Positions 55,540 to 64,000 of a stretch of 64,000 nucleotides of DNA are shown here, in pieces. The notes beneath the pieces were generated by a model, which ran no database searches, had not been told where the DNA came from, and saw only the letters and a program-made list of their open reading frames with translations. Source of the DNA: Isochrysis galbana (taxonomy: Eukaryota; Haptophyta; Isochrysidales; Isochrysidaceae); NCBI GenBank assembly GCA_018136815.1, contig CM030932.1, forward strand, positions 750,081 to 814,080, given 5' to 3'. A program made the translations under genes and the position numbers. Within the stretch, counting starts at the first letter, position 1; every line of letters begins with the position of its first letter.

Positions 55540-56085
55540 TGTACGTAGATCCCCTCCTTACCCTTACTTTCTACAAATTCTACATATTCGTTCGCTGTAA
55601 CCGCCGTTCGCAGTCGGCTCTTCCGTCGCATTGTCGCATCGTCGCTCTCTCGTCGGCTTTCTCTTCCTTGTTTGTTTCCTTTCTTCTTTCTTCTATGTTT
55701 CCCCGCTCAAGTGGGGAAAGATATATGTTAGTGTAGGTAGGGAGATGTTGGCTGAAAGTTGAGTGTGCGTGTGTTGTGATTGTTGTCGATCTGACCGGAT
55801 TGGTGATTGGTACCCCATCGGCACCCGTCGCCCGTCGCCCTCGTCTGTCGCTCTAGTCGTTCCTCGCTTCCTCGTTCTTGCTCTCGCTCTCAACTATTTG
55901 GGGAGGAGTCGCGTATCGCTATGCCTACCCCACTCGCCGGGTCGGAGGTGTTGGCCGGCGCTTGCACCATTTGCCACCCCAGGGCCTTGGCGGTCATGCA
56001 TGCTCGCGGTGGTGTCTACCGTCGGCGTAGTAGGCGTGAAGCTCTTGGAGTAGGATATCTACCCTCGCTTTCCTCGCTTGGGTGA
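55540..56085 (+). mobile_element. retroelement 5' leader plus ORF start
   Basis: The leader segment 55566-55631 is identical to 44378-44427. It is followed by a CT-rich stretch with CGTCGCTCTCTCGTCGGC and TTCTCTTCCTTGTTTG (shared with 41935-41975) and an ATG at 55921 opening MPTPLAGSEVLAGACTICHP. The frame stops after about 54 residues. It appears to be a 5' end only. Confidence 0.55.
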
Positions 56086-56879
56086 GCACCGAACCTACCT
56101 TGCCTTAGACCGTAGACGAGCTCATAGAGTAATTGGTAATTGGATTGGATCAATGGTCATACACATACATTATTTCACTGTTTCTATACCTATACGTTGT
56201 TAGGCAACACACCCAGAGCGCACACATTACTAAAACGATCTCGAGCACATCAACCCATCAACCCATCAACCCACCACCACCACCCGCTTGTTGTAGCAGC
56301 TCCTCAAAGAGTAGCCTGGTCACTCACTAGGCCCCCGCGCGCGCCCCCCCCGCGCCCCCCGCCCCCGCCCCCCCTAGTTGGGCTGTCAGTCCATAAGCCA
56401 TAAGCTTACGGTGGTTTTGAGCTTACACTTACATCAGTACTTACATCAGTACTAATATCAGCTTACACCCCTATTATAACTTCTAGTATCGCTATGATTA
56501 TGATAATACTCATACTTACTGGGGGGTGTTCAGCGTGCAGCACGTGGCGCGCGCGCAAAGGGGAGGGCAGCGCAAACAAACAGAGAGCACGAGTTGGCAG
56601 GTGCATGTGAAGAGGCCAAGAGGCCAAGGTGGTGGGGGGTGGGCAGCTAGCAGGAGAGATAGGCGGGGGGAGGGAGCGGGCTGGCGCGCCTCTCTGCGCT
56701 TGTTCGCGGGGGCTCGTTCCCGTTCCGGAGTTTTGTTTTCAGTTTTATTTTTGAACTGGCAGCCTAGGCACTAACACGAGTATATCAGCTCCTGGGGAGC
56801 TAATACTAATAATGCATCTCGTACTAATATCAGTACTGTACAGTACTTACAGCCCAACTAGGAACTAGGCCGCCCCCCC
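56086..56879. other. no gene recognised
   Basis: C-rich and AT-rich short stretches (CAACCCATCAACCCATCAAC at 56250; CTTACATCAGTACTTACATC near 56427). No ORF is supported. Confidence 0.35.
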
Positions 56880-57280
56880 GCCTGACGAATTGGGATGGCC
56901 CATAGGGCCTGAGGGCAATGAGGAAGGGGCAAAGCCGGCGGCAGGCGCGGCGAGGGAGACGACTTCGGAGGTGCTGACGGGCTGAAGCCCGTCAGCAGAG
57001 GAAGGCGGGCAGGCGGGCTTGAGCGAGGGCGAGGACGGCGGCGAGAACGACATCGAGCGAGTGGCGAGAGGCGAGGGCGAGTGTGAGGAGGGCTGTGATG
57101 GCAGGGGCTGGCAAGGCGAGGCGAGTTTGTTGGGTCTGAGTGTTACGAGAGCGAGAGCGACGAGAGCGAGAGCGACGGATGACGACTGACGACAGGACGA
57201 CGGACAACGACACCCAGGAAAACACTCCGACTCTCGCCCCACGACTTTCTCACATATCTCGACTGAAATCAAACCCAAAC
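56880..57280 (-). mobile_element. retroelement 5' leader plus ORF start, minus strand
   Basis: A CT-rich leader (CGTCGCTCTCGCTCTCGTCG) precedes an ATG at 57050. The ORF opens MSFSPPSSPSLKPACPPSSA and ends after about 60 residues at 56867. Its second half matches 26783-26905, including the hairpin GCTGACGGGCTGA plus AGCCCGTCAGC, which on this strand encodes part of SSADGLQPVSTSE. Confidence 0.65.
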
Positions 57281-57459
57281 ACTCCGGCCAGACGACGACG
57301 GACGACGATCAGAAGGCGATTTGTCGGCGATCCCGTCTGGAAGGGGAATCGCACCACAACGGAAACGAGGGGCAATCCTGCCGCACAAGATTCCAAAAGA
57401 CTTACCGAATAAGACGAGAGAGATGCGGTGTGCCTAAGGGGGAGATGTGATGAGATTGC

Positions 57460-57885
57460 AAATTAAACCTGATTGCTGATTGCAATCACTGAAGTAGATA
57501 GAGAACGCGGAGAAGATAGCGAATTAAACCTATTTGCGAGGCGCCTAGGAGCTAGGAGGAAGAAGGGTGGGAAACTTCCCTTCTCTTCGAGAGAAAGAGA
57601 GAGGGCGCTCCACAACCCAAGATCCTATTCGTCCAAGCGAAGCTTTTTGACCGAGAACGAGAACGAGAGAATTATAACGATAAATGCCGAACGACGACGA
57701 GAAGCCTAACGAGTGTCGATTCGCGAATGCGACACCGCCGCGCCTCGCCTTTTCGCCTTTTTGCGGGAGCGCAGCCCAAATTTCGTTGGTTTCCCACCCA
57801 AATTTCGTGCACATTTTTTTTCCGTTGAGCGAGCCCAAATTTTGCAAAACATTTCGCGAAAACCTGGCCGGGGCCAACCGCCAAC
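57460..57885 (+). repeat. dispersed repeat with a MPNDDEKPNE frame
   Basis: 57576-57700 matches 11765-11890 in order. The part at 57715-57735 (GATTCGCGAATGCGACACCG) also ends the stretch near 5457. A frame from the ATG at 57687 (MPNDDEKPNECRFANATPPR) runs into the palindromic leader. It is probably an element 3' region. Confidence 0.55.
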
Positions 57886-57914
57886 CCATGGGCGAACTAA
57901 GTATAAACTTAGTT
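57886..57914 (-). repeat. palindromic leader copy (minus strand)
   Basis: Reverse complement of AACTAAGTTTATACTTAGTT followed by CGCCCATGG, identical to the start of the nested R1 copy at 16382, but followed (going down) by different sequence, GTTGGCGGTTGG. Confidence 0.9.
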
Positions 57915-58568
57915 GCCAGGGAGGGTCTAGGTCAGCGGTGTGTGTGTTTGGCCGGCATGCCACATGAGTGAGGTATGTCAGGAGCCTGTATGAGGAGTCA
58001 CGAGTCACGAGTCGTGTGATGAGGTCGCGTTTGTCCCATACTCCATATTCCATATGCGAATGCGAAGGAACGTGACCTTATAATATTAATATGGGCTGCT
58101 TGCCGCAAATGTGCTCTGATTAGCCCATGCATGTTGCGGCAGGGGCCGCCGCTCTTCCGCGCCTCGTCGCGCCGCCCCACCGCTCTCATGTGTCCCGTGT
58201 GTACCACTGACTCCTGTTCCAGGAGTCACACATAAAAGCCTCTTCGAGAGTTTTTTTGTACTGCTCTAGGAAGTAAAGATGGCCTTGCCCCAGATCTGTG
58301 CGGCGGCGCTCCCGTCCGGCGACGCGGCCTCTCTCTCTCTCCTCTCTCTCCTCTCTTTGCTTCCCTCGCGGTAGCGATGCGGAGGAAAGGAGAGGGGGGT
58401 CGATTTATACAATTTCCCAGCCGGCTTCTTCTCTCTCTCTCCGGGGCGGCGTCGGTGGAATACCTCACCTGTCCTCGGGGTTGGCTCTCCCCGTTTTATT
58501 CCCTCTCTCGCGGCGGATATTCTCTCTTCTCGCCCTCCTCCGAAGCGTCGGCAGGTCCCTCTCCTGCG
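57915..58568. other. 5' flank and possible leader of the helicase gene
   Basis: ATGs at 58279 (31-codon upstream ORF, MALPQICAAALPSGDAAS) and 58377 (in frame with the helicase, adding 64 residues) precede the chosen start. Confidence 0.4.
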
Positions 58569-61500
58569 ATGGGCACCGAGGAGCTCCCGCTGGTGATGAC
58601 GCTGTCTGCCGGGGAGGAGTCGTGCTCGGAGGACTCGGAGTCAGATTTGGTGCTCTCCTCGTCGACGGCCGCCGCCTCACGCCCTGCCTCCGCCTCTGGG
58701 AAGAGAGAAAGAGAGAGAGAGAAGAGAGAGAAGAGAGAGAAGAGAGAGAAGAGAGAGAGAGGGAGTAAGGGGGCAACGGAGGGGAGAGGTGGGGTGGCCG
58801 AGGGTTCCTCAGCGGCCTCTGAAAGTCTGCGCCTCGATGTTCTTGCTGCTGATCTGCTAGAAGCGGCAGGCGGGCCAGCAGAGGCCGAGGGAGGCCTTGC
58901 GGCAGCGAGGAAGCGAGGGGTTTCAGCAAGAGAGGCTTCTCTTGAAGAGAAGCTGAGGGAGAGGGCGGCGTTGCTCGCGGCCGCGGCGGGGGAGGAGAGG
59001 GAGGAATCTCTCGAGGAGGAGGAGGAGGAGCCGGCCGCACTCCTGAGGGACGTCAGTACTGGCAAGAAGGCGAGGGAGGCCGCGCAGAAAAAGAAGAAGA
59101 ACGGAGAGAAAGCACAAGAGCGAGGAGAGGCGGCAGAGGGCTCTATCACGGGCGGTGCCACTGCGCGCGGGCTGGAAAAAGATGCAGCGAAGGTGGCGCT
59201 TGCTAGTTTCAAAGAACTTAAGCTCTGCCTCCCGCTCCTCAAAGCCGTGCAGGAGCTCGGCTTCAAGGCGCCCACTCCGATCCAGGTGACAGCTGTGCTG
59301 AAAAGCCTTGTGCCGAACATGAGAGGTCAGGGTTGCGCACAAGGCCTGATTACCCATCCGCTCACGCCCTGCTCGCCCGCTCGCCTTGTCGCAGGCGGCG
59401 GTCATCCCACCTGCGCTGCGCGGGGTGGACATCTGCGCGTCCGCCGTCACTGGCTCAGGTCCGGCGCCTCATCTCCCGTCCTGTCACACCTTGGCTGGCG
59501 CCCCACATGGCGGCAATGTTTGCAACCCCGGCAGGCGCCCCAACCCCTCCTTGGAGGGGCGCGTCTCTTGACGCGCTGCGCGCCACCAATTCGCAGGCAA
59601 GACGGCTGCCTTCACGCTCCCAATCCTCGAGCGCCTGCACTACCGCTCGCGGCGCGCGCAGGCGACGCGTGCGTTGGTGCTCTGCCCCACGCGTGAGCTC
59701 GCCTCACAATGCGAGAGCATGGGCCGCGTCCTGGCCAAGTTTTGCGACGCACGCTTTGCTCTCGTCGTGGGCGGCCTCTCGTCGCAGCTGCAGGAGGCCG
59801 AGCTGAGGACGAGGCCTGAGATCGTCATCGCGACTCCAGGCCGCATCCTCGACCTCCTTCGCAACGCCCAGTCGGTGCGCGCCGCCGCACCCACTGCCGC
59901 CTCGCACGCATGTGCTCACCCCGCGAATTAGAACCTCCTCGCGCGGGCCGCCGCTCGTCGAGCCGCTCCTCAACGCGCGACATGTAGGTGGGCCTCGAGG
60001 GACTTGAGATCCTCGTGCTTGACGAGGCCGACCGCCTGCTCGACCTCGGTTTTCGGCAGGAGGTAGAGGAGGTGGTCCGGATGTGCCCTACCGAGCGCCA
60101 AACGCTCCTTTTCTCGGCCACAATCACTGAGGAGGTCGCGGCGCTCGCAAACCTCTCGCTCAAATCGCCCCTGCAGGTGCGCCGCATTCGTAACTTACGC
60201 AAACCCACTAAGCACTGACGGGTATAGCGCACCGTGTGGCGCCGCTCGAGTGTGCCAACCGTGCCCACCTGTCCTGTGCACAGATCCGCGTGGATGCGCT
60301 CTATGACGTGGCGGAGCGACTGCAACAAGAGTTTGTGCGCATCAAGCCGGGCAAGGAGCACGAGCGGGAAGCACTCCTTCTCACCCTCGCCTCGCGCACG
60401 TACACGTCGCGCACCATCATCTTTGTTTCCTCTAAGGCGAGCCGGAGGCTACTCGTGGCGGCGCGCCCCCACCCTGACTGGCCCAACTGCGATTCGGCAT
60501 ACGGATACTGTGCTAGCCATAAGAGTCTCTGTGTGACCTCGGCTCGTCACCTCGCCCTCAGGCGCGCGCCCACCGGCTACGACTTATTTTTGGGCTCGCT
60601 CAACTGCGCGCGGCCGAGTTACACGGCAATCTCACGCAACTACAGCGTTTGCAGGCGCTCGAGGCATTCCGCCTAGGTGAGGCCGACTTCCTCATCGCGA
60701 CCGACTTAGCGGGGCGAGGCCTAGACATTCGCGGTGTCAGCACCGTGATCAACTTTGAGCTGCCGGCAGAACTGGCAACCTATGTGCATCGAGTGGGGCG
60801 TACTGCTCGGGCGGGCGATGAGGGTCGCGCGTGCTCGCTTGTCGGCGAGGGTGACCGCGCCTTCCTCAAGCAGGTCACGCCTAGCCCGCGCATGCGTCTG
60901 TGGCACACCCTTATCCCCGTGCGAGTCTGCTCGTCGCCTAGCCTCGCGGTAAGCCACTCTGGCGTGTGTGTCCCCTGACCATGCCGTGACCTTAGCCATC
61001 TCGGCCGTCCGCAGGTACTCCGTCACGCAAGAGGCGTCGTCAAGTCGCGCATTGTGCCGCCGGTCGCTATTGCGCATTGGGCAGCGCGTATCGGGGCAAT
61101 GGAGGGGCAAATTAGGGAGATCTTGGCCGAAGAAGGCGAAGAGAAGGCATTGCGCATCGCCGAGATGGAGGCCAACAAGGTGAGACCTGGCACCCCCCGC
61201 CCGCTGCCCCCCCTCGCCACAGGGCTCGATGTGCTGCAAGACTGCTCGGTCGCGTTGGTCCACCAATCCTTGGCGTCGCCGACCTCGTTGCCCTCAGGCT
61301 TCAAACATGATCGATTATCATGCCGAGATTATGGCGCGTCCGGCTAAGACGTGGTTTCAAACACCGAGCGAGAAGAAGGCCACCAAAGGAGCCGCCATGC
61401 TGCAGCCGCAGTCGACCCCGGCAGCCATTGCAGCCGATCAGCGCGCCAAGCTCGAGGCCGAGGCGGCTGCCAAAGCGGCAGCGGCGGCTGAGAAAAAAGC

Positions 61501-62012
61501 CAAGGTGCGCCACACGTGCGGTGGTTACGTGCGTGATGCCCACAGTGCTCTTGTCGTCGTTCGCTCAAACGCACCTTTCGCGCGTGCGGGTGCAGGTAAA
61601 GCGGGACAAGTACGCCGGCATGCCGCGCAAAAAGCGGCGCCATTTACAACGGCTCGAGGCTTGGGCGAAGCAGTCCAGCGATGGAGACGATTCCGCAGGG
61701 CATGGCGCCCCTCTTGGCGACGGCGCCAACACTGGAAGTGGCAAGGCGCTCGGTCTGCCAAACCAAAAGCTGGCGGCCCGCAAGGCCAAGGTAGTGGAGC
61801 GTAAGGCGACGCCTGGTCTGAAGAGATCCAACCCGTTTGCGGATGATTCCAAGCCGAAGAAGAAGAAGGCGCCCGCATCGGCAGCAGCTACCGGCGAGCG
61901 GTCTACTCCAGGCGCCAAGGGTGCACGATCGCAAAAGGCGGAGCGTGCTCTACCGCCGCGTAAGATCCGGTCACGCTCCAAGGCCAAATTCTCAAAGCCG
62001 AGAAAGCGGTAG
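58569..62012 (+). CDS. DDX27: DEAD-box RNA helicase, DDX27/Drs1 family
   Basis: Nine exons: 58569-59285, 59395-59458, 59597-59874, 59988-60176, 60284-60436, 60562-60873, 61015-61179, 61298-61504, 61596-62012; 833 residues (human DDX27 about 796). An acidic and Lys/Glu-rich N-terminus precedes the core. Motifs: Q motif ending PTPIQ (239), TGSGKT (about 258-263), PTRELASQ, TPGR, LDEAD (364-368), SAT (396-398), LAGRGLD, HRVGRTARAG (543-552). A family region (PAKTWFQT) and a basic Lys-rich tail follow. Drs1/DDX27 unwinds rRNA precursors during large-subunit assembly in the nucleolus. Splice donors are unusual: three GTGCGC and one GC (after FVSSK, GCGAGC). The start at 58569 follows a long leader; an in-frame ATG at 58377 would add 64 residues. 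Confidence 0.93.
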
Positions 62013-62513
62013 GAGCTGGGTCGCGGGAGTCCTAATTTCCGGGTTGCGCTCGTAGCCTCCCCACGAACTCCGCGTGGCGTATTGCTTGCTCGACGCTGCG
62101 GCGGTGCGCCCTTGAGGAGCCGCGCGCGAAGTTCTTGTTACCCGCGGTAGAAGAAGCGCAACACCTACTACAAAGGCGGAAGGAGGGCGTAGGGACACTC
62201 GCAGAGACCTGTGAGCTCTCTCTACGAGAGTGCGCGGTCAGGTGTACAAACGTTGGGAAAGGAATTTTCCTTGTAGGGAAAATCTTGAAGGCGGCACCTT
62301 GTGGCGCGCTCGTCGAATGTGTGCTCACATGCACAGGAGTGTACACAATGGTTTTGAGCTGCTCAGCCCAGTCGGGGAGCGCGTGCTCAGCAATCAGCCA
62401 GAACCCCACTTATGCTTTTCTCACTGTGCCAAGTGCGGGGGGGAGGCGAGCCACTAACGAGAAATTTTATTTTCATGTTTACATGAAAGATCAGAACTAC
62501 TTATAAGGATGGC
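62013..62513. other. helicase 3' flank
   Basis: No gene recognised. Confidence 0.35.
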
Positions 62514-62660
62514 AACTATCTTTATACTTGGTTCACTCATAGGGGGGCACGAGCCCCCCCCTCTCTCCACTCCTCCCCCGCTGTGGGGGAGGAACCACCC
62601 ATCCTCCTGGCATGCCCTATGGCTAGGACGCTTGCCAGGGGTGCGTGAGCGCCTTTCACT
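62514..62660 (+). repeat. R1-family repeat, truncated copy
   Basis: AACTATCTTTATACTTGGTT at 62514-62533, then CACTCATAGGGGGGC, then the R1 body (GCACGAGCCCCCCCCTCTCT, GGGGGAGGAACCACCCATCC). It matches 15671-15790 closely and stops near 62640. Confidence 0.85.
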
Positions 62661-62814
62661 TTGTTCCGTGATGACCAATTAGTCATCGTATCTGCATGTA
62701 CCACGACGACACGTGTATTCACCACAGCACTCCGAGTTATTTTGGCACACCAACCCTGGCTCGCGGCATGGCGTGTCAGACACTCCATCGTCATTGCGCT
62801 CAAGTCGTTTGACG

Positions 62815-63060
62815 CGGAGGGGGTTCGGGGTTCTGTTGGTCTGCAGGGAACAGGACTTTGCCTGTTCCCTGCCTCTGTGGCTGCAAGGGAGGAGAGGGAG
62901 GCGGGGCCATGTCGACGTCTTGGTCGGGAGGGGCAGCGGCCTGGGAGCGCTTTGGCTCCGGCGGCTTGGGTCGGCCCCTGTGGGGCGTCGTGACGGCGAG
63001 GGGCTGGGAGAGGGGAGCGGTCGGCGCGCGCTCCATCGCTGAAACTATAACGATCGTTTT
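62815..63060 (-). pseudogene. LINE ORF1 5' fragment, copy 3
   Basis: The ATG at 63036 opens MERAPTAPLSQP and follows the ORF1 of the 29227 copy (RGRPKPPEPKRSQAA, later GKVLFPADQQ) for about 195 bp, then diverges near 62842. The leader ACGATCGTTATAGTTTCAGC is conserved. The copy is truncated on the 3' side, as in the other two 5' copies. Confidence 0.85.
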
Positions 63061-64000
63061 TTGAAGGAACGCCGAGAAGACATGAGAGAGATGAGAGAAC
63101 GGGAAGGAAGGGATCTCGGCTGTGGGCTGTGCACGCGGGGACGCGGGGCGGGAGGCGGGGCAGGAGCAGAGGGGAGGAATGGGGTGGGGGGGAGGCACAC
63201 GCTCTAAGGATGGCTAGAACGCGTGGCGGAAGACGGAAGAGAGAGAGGAGACGGGGTGCGGGAAAGAGGGAAAGGCGGGGCGCGGGTGAAGGAACGGGGC
63301 GGGGAAGAGACACGCTCAAAAGATAGAACGTGCGGCGTGGGCGTGGTGTGGCTCCCCCTATCGACGACATGTTGCTTCTAAGGCAGGCTCGCTTGAGTGT
63401 GAGTGCCCGTATTTGGGAGAGAACTGAACGTAGCGTGCACAACTAGGCGTAGTATTTCCGGAACTCTCTACGTATTTCCGGGTCGGTCGTGGCTAGAAAA
63501 AAAGATAATTAAGTTGTCATCGAAGCAGATGTAGTTGGCGTAATGTGATGGGAGGGGGGAAGGGGGCACCAACCAAACACAACCACATCCGGCTGCACGC
63601 CACCTAACCCGCCTAGGCCTGCCGTAGCCCGTAGCAGCGAGGCGCCCTACTGACAGTGATGGCGAGATGCACCCGGATAGTGCCGACGGATGAAGAAGGG
63701 ACGACCCGTAACGTGCCCCCGCTCTCCACATTCCACCGAGAAGCACGAACATAATCTACTTGCTCCAAACAACTACGACTACGAATCAAGGCAAGCGATG
63801 AAACGCCGTTTTGCTCTTGCGAAGCTAGCGTAGAGGTCTGTCCACGGCGTCACGATCGTGAGGCATCAAATCGCTGAGTGCTCTGAATGACGTGTCCGGC
63901 GAGAAGTGGACCAAGTTAGTCACGTGCGAAGTGTAGAGACAAGCGTAGTCTTGCACCTACGCAGGTGACAAGTAGGCGCGAGGATCAAGGGCAGCAGCTG
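63061..64000. other. no gene recognised
   Basis: 63090-63330 is purine-rich; nothing recognised to the window end. Confidence 0.35.

Noticed and set aside
57684-57971. 95-residue frame MPNDDEKPNE as a host gene
   Set aside because: It consists of a dispersed repeat running into a second element's leader; similar sequence occurs near 11.8 kb and 5.4 kb without the frame.

Overview
The window reads as nuclear DNA of a eukaryotic alga with a secondary plastid (ochrophyte, haptophyte or cryptophyte type; I cannot choose between them). Three observations support this. Coding regions are GC-rich and several are split by short introns. One protein, an FKBP isomerase, carries a signal peptide ending in an AFAP-type motif followed by a twin-arginine lumen signal, the presequence expected for a complex plastid. 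The remaining genes are eukaryotic housekeeping genes: PP4 phosphatase, a DDX27/Drs1 helicase and a UQCC3/Cbp4-type complex III assembly factor. Bacterial features such as operons and Shine-Dalgarno sites are absent.

Layout. 0-9.8 kb is mostly repeat fragments plus two small predicted membrane-protein genes and a 611-bp MITE. 9.8-15.2 kb holds the plastid-lumen FKBP gene and, on the minus strand, a large type I membrane protein with a beta-propeller-like ectodomain and an EGF-like module. 15.2-18.3 kb is repeats, including one retroposon inserted into another of the same family. 18.8-19.6 kb is a multi-pass membrane protein. 20.9-24.1 kb is a 5'-truncated LINE with a 20-bp target duplication and a Harbinger-type transposase gene. 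24.5-25.8 kb is a TPM-domain membrane protein. 26.9-29.2 kb is a LINE fragment with ORF1 and the start of ORF2. 29.5-31.6 kb is an AI-2E/PerM-family transporter in five or six exons. 34.0-35.0 kb is a methyltransferase-like gene. 36.9-40.8 kb holds the UQCC3-like and PP4 genes. 41.4-46.5 kb is transposon debris plus a 0.9-kb minisatellite. 46.8-51.5 kb is a very large protein with two PqiA/LetA-like modules. 51.7-57.9 kb is a 640-bp GA tract, a foldback element and retroelement fragments. 58.6-62.0 kb is the nine-exon helicase. The last 2 kb is repeats.

The host genes do not form a pathway. They are unrelated single genes separated by mobile DNA. The points of most interest are a recurring 29-nt leader in front of unrelated sequences, LINE fragments that keep the 5' end rather than the 3' end, an unusual splice-donor preference (GTGCGC, and two GC-AG introns) and the eukaryotic PqiA-like protein. 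All gene models rest on reading frames, splice signals and remembered family motifs; no search was run.
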